From contig JAUWOA010000004.1 of NCBI GenBank assembly GCA_030612365.1, forward strand, positions 1 to 55,161: a stretch of 55,161 nt of DNA, written 5' to 3'. How positions within the stretch are numbered: the stretch's first letter is position 1; each line of letters starts with the position of its first letter. The notes beneath the pieces were generated by a model, which saw only the letters and a list, made by a program, of their open reading frames with translations, was not told the origin of the DNA and made no database searches. The position numbers and the translations under genes were made by a program. This document shows, piece after piece, positions 44,522-51,929 of the stretch. The stretch is from Candidatus Thorarchaeota archaeon. GTDB taxonomy: Archaea; Asgardarchaeota; Thorarchaeia; Thorarchaeales; Thorarchaeaceae.

Positions 44522-44980
44522 ATGTTTAGCATTCGTGTTAGCGACCAGAAGCTTCACTTCAGTTCGTCACACTTCGTTCTTGGAAGCGATGGTTGTGAAA
44601 ATCTTCACGGTCACAACTACACTGTCGAGATAATCATAGAAGGCGCACTCAACAAGTATGGAATGGTCATCGATTTCCGTGACGTGAAAAAGAAGGCTCT
44701 TGAGGTGTGCAAGCAACTGGACCATAAGGTGCTGTTACCAGGTAAGTCCCGCACGGTTCAAGTTCACGAAACAGATGACTCCATCAATGTAGCGGTTGGC
44801 GGCAAGAAGTATGTCTTTCCTGCGGAGGATTGTGTAGTCTTGCCAGCTACAGCGACTACTGCAGAACTGCTTGCAGAACACATATACCAGCATTTAGAAT
44901 TCCCAGATGGCTACAGACTGAAGGTCTGCATTGGCGAGAATGTTGGAACCTTTGGCTGCTATGAAGACAGTCATGGATGA
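44522..44980 (+). CDS. 6-pyruvoyl-tetrahydropterin synthase / 6-carboxytetrahydropterin synthase (QueD-like)
   Basis: 152 aa. Zinc ligands come from FSSSHF (His near residue 17) and LHGHNY (His near 32 and 34). The catalytic Cys is in CENLHGH (C-x3-HGH), and the second catalytic region is LDHKVLL. The fold family converts dihydroneopterin triphosphate to a pterin or to the 7-deazaguanine precursor of archaeosine. It lies 25 nt before an MptA/FolE2-type GTP cyclohydrolase on the same strand, so the two probably supply a shared pathway; which product is made cannot be decided from sequence alone. Confidence 0.85.
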   Translation: MFSIRVSDQKLHFSSSHFVLGSDGCENLHGHNYTVEIIIEGALNKYGMVIDFRDVKKKALEVCKQLDHKVLLPGKSRTVQVHETDDSINVAVGGKKYVFPAEDCVVLPATATTAELLAEHIYQHLEFPDGYRLKVCIGENVGTFGCYEDSHG

Positions 44981-45005
44981 TCGGAACTTGAAGTGGTGAA
45001 GAACG

Positions 45006-45818
45006 ATGGTTGTAGATACACAAGACGAACAACCGAAGCACAATATCCAGCTCAACAAGGTTGGAGTACGGAATCTGAAGACTTTCGTCATCATTGATAG
45101 AAGCGGTGTTCGGCATCACTTGATTCCGAAGGTCGAAATCACTATTGACCTCCCTGCCATGTATAAGGGCATCCACATGTCGCGGCTGATTGAAACCATG
45201 ACTGAAGTAATCAGTGATGAATTCAGCGTTTACAAGTCAGTTGAGGAGGCTCATATACGCTACCTAGAGGCTCTGGCCAAGAAGCACAGCTTTAGCCGCA
45301 GCGAGATCAGATTCGATTTTGAGTTCGGCTATGCAAGCAAGACACCGGTTTCGAAGAAGAGAACATGGGAGGTCTGCGAAGTGTCAGTGGTTACAACAAA
45401 GGAAATAGAACGCCCGTATATTCATAGTGTGGAGGTTAAGGTCATTGGCAACACTGTGTGTCCACACTGCATGGCCAACAACAAAGGGATTACCCACATG
45501 CAAAGAGCCCTTGGAGCATTGCGTGTCGTTGGCGAAACCAATCAGATACCCAGCTTCGGGCAGATGATTGAGGTGATCGAGAAGTCCTTCTCGAGCAAGA
45601 CATACTCCCTCCTTAAGCTAGGCGATGAGATGCATGTAACCAAAGAGATGTATGACAATCCACAATTCGTTGAGGATCTATGCCGCAATATGCTCCAGCA
45701 TGCGGGAGATGCGTTCAAGGATAGGGACCTGGAGATGTTTGCAGAAGCGATATCTCAGGAGAGCATCCACAAGCATGACGTGATCGCGCAAGGTCAAGTT
45801 GCGACAAATGGTAATTAG
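45006..45818 (+). CDS. mptA: GTP cyclohydrolase MptA/FolE2 (type IB)
   Basis: 270 aa. The N-terminal part (KVGVRNLKTFVIIDRSG-like) and the middle (ITIDLPAMYKGIHMSRLIE) are the metal/GTP-binding landmarks of the tunnelling-fold type IB enzymes. The Cys-containing motif reads VCPHCMANNKGITHMQRA, where many FolE2 proteins have CPC. It opens GTP to dihydroneopterin triphosphate or cyclic phosphate, the first step of archaeal tetrahydropterin and archaeosine synthesis. GGTGAAG lies 5-11 nt before ATG 45006. Downstream partner of the QueD-like gene. Confidence 0.88.
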   Translation: MVVDTQDEQPKHNIQLNKVGVRNLKTFVIIDRSGVRHHLIPKVEITIDLPAMYKGIHMSRLIETMTEVISDEFSVYKSVEEAHIRYLEALAKKHSFSRSEIRFDFEFGYASKTPVSKKRTWEVCEVSVVTTKEIERPYIHSVEVKVIGNTVCPHCMANNKGITHMQRALGALRVVGETNQIPSFGQMIEVIEKSFSSKTYSLLKLGDEMHVTKEMYDNPQFVEDLCRNMLQHAGDAFKDRDLEMFAEAISQESIHKHDVIAQGQVATNGN

Positions 45819-46049
45819 ATATCTTCCATTCGGGCAGTAAAATGCCGGTAACCATGTTTCCGTCATGTTGCTAGGTATGAGCATCCCCCAAAAATATCCT
45901 TAAAAGGTTCCGCCCCAAGTGAAAATAGCTTCAGATTGCATTGGCAGAAAATGATGCCCGTACCTGCTAATGCATTTGCTATGCACAGAAGCTGTATCAA
46001 ACGTTGTGTATTGAATCATGCTTCGGGGCAAGCTTGCAAGGTGAATAAG

Positions 46050-49000
46050 ATGCGAGGGAATTGGCGGCCCGCTGCGGCTCTCTTGTTGGTTCTAATTGGC
46101 CAAGTAATCCTATTTGGGTCGCTTGGCAATCAAAACATTGCACGCCATAACAGTGGCGACCTATCACCCAAGCAAAGCCCAGTTGAGCCTCCTTTCATCG
46201 GTGATTTTCCAAGTCCATTCAGAAACCACGACGATGACATTGAATTCACACCTTACAGGGCATTCTCTTCATCAGAGGAACCAATCACTGGAGTTCTTGA
46301 CCCTGCAATTGTTGAGCAAAGTGGATATGCTTCATCCGGGAACATCAGCGCACGCACTGACACAATGAGCAATCTCGCCTATGACTTACCTCTGGATGAA
46401 GTACACAATTGGGTTGCGAGCGAAGCTGAAGTGAGCATTTGGAATCTCACGAAGGTATACGCAATAAACGGCACCTTCGAAGAGGGCGTTTCAGGCATCA
46501 ACGTGAACCCGAACGGCACAGTTGCGTATCATCCCCTTGGATGGGATGTCTACAGTAATAACACAAACGTAAACCAGGTGCAGATGGCAGCATTCGATTC
46601 GACAGGACGCAGCTATATCACAGCAGACAATTGGGGCGGAAAAGTAGGACAGAATGAACACGGACATTACCAAGACACGAGGATTCTCTGGACGCAGTTT
46701 GTTGATAATGCACCTTATACTGAAGATTTTATTCTCAGTTTCGATTACTTCTATTTGAGAGGTCCTATTGACAAGAATACAACTTATCCAATCACAGGGA
46801 ACTGCTCCATCACGGTGTTCGCTGATGGTAACCCCATATGGAACATGAGTCTTCTCACACTAGATAGGAGGGGAGTCTGGGAGAGCTCCGGGGAGCTGCC
46901 CATTACCGTGGCTGGGATTTCTGGCGCTTTTGATTTTGAGATCGGCTTGGTGATTGATGAAACTCTGGTTCTTGACAAAAGGTGGGATTACGACACCGAT
47001 GGCGCTCCTGATGGCATAGGTAACGCCGCATATATTACCGCATACCTAGATGATGTTTCATTCATTAAGGCAACCCCACCTACTCCTTCACAGGTAGATC
47101 TAGAATTCACAAGGGGGACTGAAGCCGTCGCAGTTACGGGCACTTCTGGCTCTGGAAGCGCAGTCATCACCAATGAGAGCTACTGGCAGATAAATCCGGT
47201 ATCGGTTGTTCTCTCCTCGAACACTAGTGTCTCCTTTGACTACAAGACCCGTTTGCTTTCGCACAGGTTTACTAACTCCAACTCGGAAACCGATATCTCA
47301 CATGAAGGAGTTGCGTATACTACGCAGTTTGGACTCAGTCCGGACCTAACATTATTCACTTACATCGGATTCCTTGGCGACTATGAGAATCCTAGCTTGA
47401 GGGTGGCGTATCCTATAGATTGGGAGAATGCAACAGTGCTTGATCCGTTTCTCTCTGACGTGACTTCTCAGTGTTCTTTGGGCTTGGGTTTCTTTGATGT
47501 ACCGGGGCATCTACTGGACCTACTTGGATGGTGGAAATTCATGCTCCAGTCACCCAATTATGCTAAGTCATTAACTCCGCAGATAGATGATGATGATGAC
47601 TGGCTGAATGAAACTCTCTATCGAAGCGGTAACAAGACACGGGCCCTGATTGAAATAGGAACTCCGTTAACAACTCCCGAAAGCTTTGACTTGGTGAATG
47701 TGTCTTGGATCCTACCCAATGGTACGTTCTGGTTCGATGAAACTCTAAATGGTGGGGAAGATGGTGAGATTTTCAGTTCTACACTTGAACTTGATTCATT
47801 GAATACAACTGCAGGGGTGTGGAGCGTAGAGGTCTTGTGGACAAATGGGACGGAGGTTGCTTACGACATTGCAGTATTCGAGGTTCACCATGTGGCTGAG
47901 CTGATTGCACTAGAGAGCCATATCGTGACTGAAAGCGGCTCAACAGTGATGAATTACGTCTACTATCGTGATGCTGAGAATGGCGAATATCTAATGGATC
48001 CATCTGCAACCATTCTGGCTAATTGGTCTGGAAGCACAAAGGAACTCCAGCCAAACAACATCCACCTCTACTGGGAACCGACTACTCCATTTGATACATC
48101 ATTGGTTGGTCCAGGTAATTCTTCAGTTCTTGTGGAGGCAAGTTGGGACTTCTTTGATAGTGCATCTTGTATCTTTATAGTGGAAGTTACCTACACAGAT
48201 AATGAACTCATCATCTATGACCTCGCAGTGGATGCTGGTCTCTTTGACACCTATGTATGCGAATTTCACTTTGAGGACAGATATGGCAACTACTTGGAGG
48301 GTGCATCAATTGTTGATGTGGTCGTATCCGGACCAACGGGCGGACTGATAGTCAATTGGGGCTCGTTCACTGATCTGGGATTCGGCAACTACTCGATCTC
48401 TTTCACATCTCAACTATCTGGCACATATCAGACAACGATAACTGCCGAAGCTGACTTCTACGAAGCTGCAGGAGCAACACTGCTTCTATACGTCGGAGAG
48501 ATTTCGACTGGCTTGGAGATACTGAACGGAACTGTCGGTCTTATCCCGTTTGGTCAAGACTTCCGCTTGGCAGTACGGTACTCGAACAGCACAGGTTATG
48601 GAATCGAGAATGCGAACATCACAATGACTAGTGTCAGCCCTGAAGGTGGTGTGACAGCCGGTACGACAATCGATGAGGGTGAAGGCGTCTATTCTCTCGT
48701 ACTAACCCCGCTTGAGTCAGATGACTTCACGATTCTAGTAAGCGCCAATATCACGAATTACCAAACACAGATTGAGCGCTTCACTCTATCCGTGGCGCCT
48801 ATCGCGACCGATCTGTATACTGCTTCAGGTAATTCATCTGCTTCGACTGTGTTTGAAACCATCTACGAGCTTGATTTGTATTATGTGAATACACAGGATG
48901 GCCTCAACATCAGTTTGGCTTCAATCCAAGTCGAGTTCACGTCAAATGAGACATTGAATTGGACTATCGAACCCTATGGTGACGGCTACATCTTGCGAAT

Positions 49001-51119
49001 TGAAGCTTATGAGCTGGGACGATGGGAACTAACTATTACTGCTCAGAAAGCGTTGCATCAAAAAGGTGTGATTCAATTCATCTTGTTCGTTACTGAAAAC
49101 CCGACCTCCCTTGATGTCCCAGTCATCCCTCCGTCGGTCTACATCGATGATATCTCCAGCTATGTTTTCACGTATCGCATTGAAGGCGGAGCGGGGGTTG
49201 TTGATGCCGACGTTAATTTTTCAGGCATTAATCCAGATTGGGTATCATTCACCCCAATCGGGGCTGGCAACTACAATATCACCTTTGAGGCGAATCAAAC
49301 TGGAACCTTTTCTTTTAACGTGATCTTTACGAAATACGGTTATCAGATGATCAATCAGCCAGTCACTTTATCCGTGAGGCTAATCGATACCGACCTGTAC
49401 ACAGCCTCAGGTAGTTCATCTGCTTCGGTTGTGTTTGGGACTGTCTATGAAATTGAGATGTATTATGAGAATTCATTGGAAGGCTTCAACATCAGTTCGG
49501 CCTCAATCCAAGTTGAGTTTACGTCTATTGAAGCATTGAATTGGACTGTCGAACCCCATAATGACGGTTACATCCTACGAATTGAAGCTGATGAGCTGGG
49601 ACGATGGGAACTAACTATTACTGCTCAGAAAGCGAATCATCAAACAGGATCTGTTCAATTCGTCTTGTTCGTTACTGAAAATCCAACTCTCCTTGATGTG
49701 CCAGTCATCCCGTCGACGGTCTACATCGGCAATATCTCCAGCTATGTTTTCACCTATCACATTGAAGGCGGAGTCGGGGTTGTTGATGCAAACGTTAGCT
49801 TTTCAGGTATTGACCCGGATTGGGTGTCATTCACTCCAATCGGGAACGGCAACTACAGCATCACCATTGAGGCGAATCAAACTGGAACGTTTTCTTTCAA
49901 CGTGATCTTTGCGAAGTACGGCTATCAGATGATCAATCAGCCAGTCGCGTTCCAAGTTAACAGAATCCCGTTGACGATTGAAATGGCCGCTCCATCTTGG
50001 ATTATCACTTCAGACCTTACCTTTAACCTCACCCTTATGGATGACACCGGCAAGCCGGTTTCGGGCGCTTTTGTCAATTATACAATTACACAAGGCGACG
50101 TAGAACTGTACCTCGGTTTGATGACAGAGGATCCAGATTCAAACGGCACCTACAAAGCAGCGATATCCCAGACTCGGGTGCCATGGACAGGCAATCAACT
50201 ATACAGCATCAAGATTTCCGTATCAAAAGAAAATTACCAGGTTGTGAATCAGGGACTTCTGGTTAACGTCCACGAATACATGCCTCCAGGTTATGAAGTG
50301 CAGATATTTGTCCAGACCGTTGTGCCTCAGGTTGCCTTTGTCATTGTTGCTCTTGTTTCTCTCGTCATTGGCCGACGCATGTATCGGACCAACAGGAGGA
50401 AGAAAGACCTTGCGATACTTGCTGTAAAGCGTCGGTTCGAGGACATACGTGGAATCCTCGGGATTATAGTTATCCACAAGGTAAGCGGCATAGCTGTATA
50501 CTCTAAGATTCTGAAAGGCGGGTTTGACGAGGGGATGATGTCCGCCTTCATCACAGCAATAACTCATTTCAGGGCTGAGTTCGAGGTGGAGAAACAACAC
50601 TGGGAATTCAACGTTGTTCCAATATCGGACATCATTAGCATTGTTCCCACAAGGAATCTACTATGTGCCTTCATAGTCGGTGCGAGACCCACAATGACTC
50701 TGGAGGACCGGATGGTCGGGTTTGCCCGATCCGTCGGCGCAATGTTCGACGAAACCATGGCGGCCGCACCCCGGGCAGTCATAGATGATGCAACCCAAGG
50801 GTTGTTTGACTATCTTTTCGATGACGTCATGGATGGTGCTCTGCTTCGCCAATACAGGGTCAAGAAAGATGTCCCCTACCCACGAAATCAGAAGTGTCTT
50901 CAGACATACCTTAAGGCGTATCCTCCTCAAGATGGATTCGGACTGGATTCGCTTGCTGATGGCATGGCCATGTGCGGGATTCAAGAAGGGAATATCTACC
51001 AGCAGATCATCGATGCAATTGAAAATGGCATCCTAGAGAGTATCGATCCTGAGGAGGAATATCCCGGTTTCCTGAAAGACAACGTTGAATCTGCTAATAG
51101 TGAATCCGCTGACCTCTAG
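46050..51119 (+). CDS. Giant surface protein with Ig-like repeats, one membrane helix and a cytoplasmic longin/roadblock-like domain
   Basis: 1,689 aa from ATG 46050, with AAGGTGA 6 nt upstream and a signal peptide directly after (RPAAALLLVLIGQVILFGSL); the open frame from 45936 would add 38 residues ahead of the signal. The ectodomain (to about 1415) is rich in beta-strands and N-glycosylation sequons. It ends in Ig/invasin-like modules, two of them a near-identical 194-residue duplication. A transmembrane helix (about 1420-1441, AFVIVALVSLVIG) and basic stop-transfer (RRMYRTNRRKK) follow. The cytoplasmic 248 residues begin with a longin/roadblock-like alpha-beta unit: ILGIIVIHKVSGIAVYSKIL and a helix GGFDEGMMSAFITAITHF (about 1461-1570). 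A further helical part follows. Such tails are typical of Asgard archaea. It could relay surface signals to small GTPases; that is inference. Confidence 0.8.
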   Translation: MRGNWRPAAALLLVLIGQVILFGSLGNQNIARHNSGDLSPKQSPVEPPFIGDFPSPFRNHDDDIEFTPYRAFSSSEEPITGVLDPAIVEQSGYASSGNISARTDTMSNLAYDLPLDEVHNWVASEAEVSIWNLTKVYAINGTFEEGVSGINVNPNGTVAYHPLGWDVYSNNTNVNQVQMAAFDSTGRSYITADNWGGKVGQNEHGHYQDTRILWTQFVDNAPYTEDFILSFDYFYLRGPIDKNTTYPITGNCSITVFADGNPIWNMSLLTLDRRGVWESSGELPITVAGISGAFDFEIGLVIDETLVLDKRWDYDTDGAPDGIGNAAYITAYLDDVSFIKATPPTPSQVDLEFTRGTEAVAVTGTSGSGSAVITNESYWQINPVSVVLSSNTSVSFDYKTRLLSHRFTNSNSETDISHEGVAYTTQFGLSPDLTLFTYIGFLGDYENPSLRVAYPIDWENATVLDPFLSDVTSQCSLGLGFFDVPGHLLDLLGWWKFMLQSPNYAKSLTPQIDDDDDWLNETLYRSGNKTRALIEIGTPLTTPESFDLVNVSWILPNGTFWFDETLNGGEDGEIFSSTLELDSLNTTAGVWSVEVLWTNGTEVAYDIAVFEVHHVAELIALESHIVTESGSTVMNYVYYRDAENGEYLMDPSATILANWSGSTKELQPNNIHLYWEPTTPFDTSLVGPGNSSVLVEASWDFFDSASCIFIVEVTYTDNELIIYDLAVDAGLFDTYVCEFHFEDRYGNYLEGASIVDVVVSGPTGGLIVNWGSFTDLGFGNYSISFTSQLSGTYQTTITAEADFYEAAGATLLLYVGEISTGLEILNGTVGLIPFGQDFRLAVRYSNSTGYGIENANITMTSVSPEGGVTAGTTIDEGEGVYSLVLTPLESDDFTILVSANITNYQTQIERFTLSVAPIATDLYTASGNSSASTVFETIYELDLYYVNTQDGLNISLASIQVEFTSNETLNWTIEPYGDGYILRIEAYELGRWELTITAQKALHQKGVIQFILFVTENPTSLDVPVIPPSVYIDDISSYVFTYRIEGGAGVVDADVNFSGINPDWVSFTPIGAGNYNITFEANQTGTFSFNVIFTKYGYQMINQPVTLSVRLIDTDLYTASGSSSASVVFGTVYEIEMYYENSLEGFNISSASIQVEFTSIEALNWTVEPHNDGYILRIEADELGRWELTITAQKANHQTGSVQFVLFVTENPTLLDVPVIPSTVYIGNISSYVFTYHIEGGVGVVDANVSFSGIDPDWVSFTPIGNGNYSITIEANQTGTFSFNVIFAKYGYQMINQPVAFQVNRIPLTIEMAAPSWIITSDLTFNLTLMDDTGKPVSGAFVNYTITQGDVELYLGLMTEDPDSNGTYKAAISQTRVPWTGNQLYSIKISVSKENYQVVNQGLLVNVHEYMPPGYEVQIFVQTVVPQVAFVIVALVSLVIGRRMYRTNRRKKDLAILAVKRRFEDIRGILGIIVIHKVSGIAVYSKILKGGFDEGMMSAFITAITHFRAEFEVEKQHWEFNVVPISDIISIVPTRNLLCAFIVGARPTMTLEDRMVGFARSVGAMFDETMAAAPRAVIDDATQGLFDYLFDDVMDGALLRQYRVKKDVPYPRNQKCLQTYLKAYPPQDGFGLDSLADGMAMCGIQEGNIYQQIIDAIENGILESIDPEEEYPGFLKDNVESANSESADL
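48803..49966 (+). repeat. Tandem 582-bp duplication inside the giant surface gene
   Basis: Units 48803-49384 and 49385-49966 are collinear and in frame, each 194 codons. They begin with TDLYTASG-SSAS and end in KYGYQMINQPV. Several stretches are unchanged at DNA level (for example the codons for GRWELTITAQKA), so the duplication is recent or kept similar by recombination. Confidence 0.92.
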
Positions 51120-51359
51120 CCGAACTCAACGATAGAATCTCATTCGGTCACCTGATTTCATCTAAAACGGAGTGACCCCCTCTCCCCTTCTTTGCGTATG
51201 GAACCGCCTTTGATACCCCTTGCAGAGTGCTCTATTCTTGCTTCTGCCCTAGGTTTGAGAATGTGCTTTCCAAGTGATACCTCCGTATCACCCTGATATT
51301 ACCAACGAAGTATCGACATTGCACATAGCCTTATTATCTTTCCATACGCACTTGACGTC
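51120..51359. other. Gene-free stretch after the giant surface gene
   Basis: No supported gene. A pyrimidine-rich run (CCCCCTCTCCCCTTCTTTG) at about 51176-51194 could end transcription of the surface gene. A frame from 51274 into the next small gene lacks a ribosome binding site at its first start. Confidence 0.4.
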
Positions 51360-51413
51360 AGTTGTACCACAAAAACTGAATAAATATGAGTTGTACCATG
51401 GAAAGCGAATAAA
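51360..51413 (+). repeat. Tandem 25-nt repeats directly upstream of a 47-aa gene
   Basis: Units 51360-51384 and 51389-51413 both start AGTTGTACCA and end GAATAAA. They match at 20 of 25 positions, with 29 nt between starts. The second ends in the ribosome binding site of the 47-aa gene. Placement is that of an operator or TATA-overlapping regulatory site; function is inferred. Confidence 0.7.
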
Positions 51414-51423
51414 GGAGAAACGA

Positions 51424-51567
51424 ATGATGACCACTCAAACTCGACCGACCTCAACCCTCCAGAAGAATGCAGAAGTTCTTCACACGCTTTACGGACTGCT
51501 TGATAGCGATCGCGAGCCTACCGACTCGGACGCCATGAGCCTGCGTTATCTTTACGCGAGTTCGTAG
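51424..51567 (+). CDS. Small 47-aa protein, unknown
   Basis: AAAGGAG sits 6 nt before ATG 51424 (a second ATG follows immediately), the best ribosome binding site nearby. The product is hydrophilic, with a predicted helix (TLQKNAEVLHTLYGLLDSD) and an acidic/Ser-rich second half; there is no membrane segment or motif. Preceded by two tandem 25-nt repeats and followed 177 nt later by a ribbon-helix-helix-like frame. A toxin-antitoxin or autoregulated pair is conceivable but not supported by homology. Confidence 0.45.
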   Translation: MMTTQTRPTSTLQKNAEVLHTLYGLLDSDREPTDSDAMSLRYLYASS

Positions 51568-51650
51568 ATGCATTACGATCCTCATTTTACATGAGGTCTA
51601 CATTCGCTGTCTCCTGTGCACTCCCGGCAAAAGAGATAGAGAAACCGTGG

Positions 51651-51674
51651 GGGCGGAATGCTCAATTCCCGCCC
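51651..51674 (+). terminator. Hairpin downstream of the 47-aa gene
   Basis: GGGCGGAA (51651-51658) pairs with TTCCCGCCC (51666-51674) with one bulged base and a 7-nt loop. A pyrimidine-rich stretch but no T-run follows. Possible terminator or leader structure. Confidence 0.35.
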
Positions 51675-51743
51675 TCACACCTTTCCAACAATTTTCTTGG
51701 CGTTAGCTCATTCTGCCGTTAGAGTTATATCCCTCCACCGCGC

Positions 51744-51923
51744 ATTGCTGATAGTTTACAGTTTCAGGCGGGAAAAAAACTCACAATAAAATTCACTAGA
51801 ACACGTGTTCCAAGAGAGGTGGCAAGATGTGCCGCCGATTGGGCTTACGCCCATGATTCATTTAGCACAATTCTCAAGCGTTATCTAGGTGAGTTAACTG
51901 CCTGCTGTGGACCAGGAGTGTGA
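51744..51923 (+). pseudogene. Ribbon-helix-helix-like reading frame lacking a normal start
   Basis: The frame closed by TGA 51921-51923 encodes, over its last 45 codons, a pattern like MetJ/Arc/CopG-type DNA-binding proteins. A short basic beta-strand (KKLTIKFTRTRV) is followed by helix A (PREVARCAADWAYAH), a turn and helix B (SFSTILKRYLGEL). The frame is open from 51723, but no ATG, GTG or TTG precedes the strand; the first ones would be ATT 51744 or ATA 51786, and GTG 51819 would cut the strand off. It ends 6 nt before metG. Either a start-less relic or a gene with an unusual start. Confidence 0.3.
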
Positions 51924-51929
51924 CAAACG

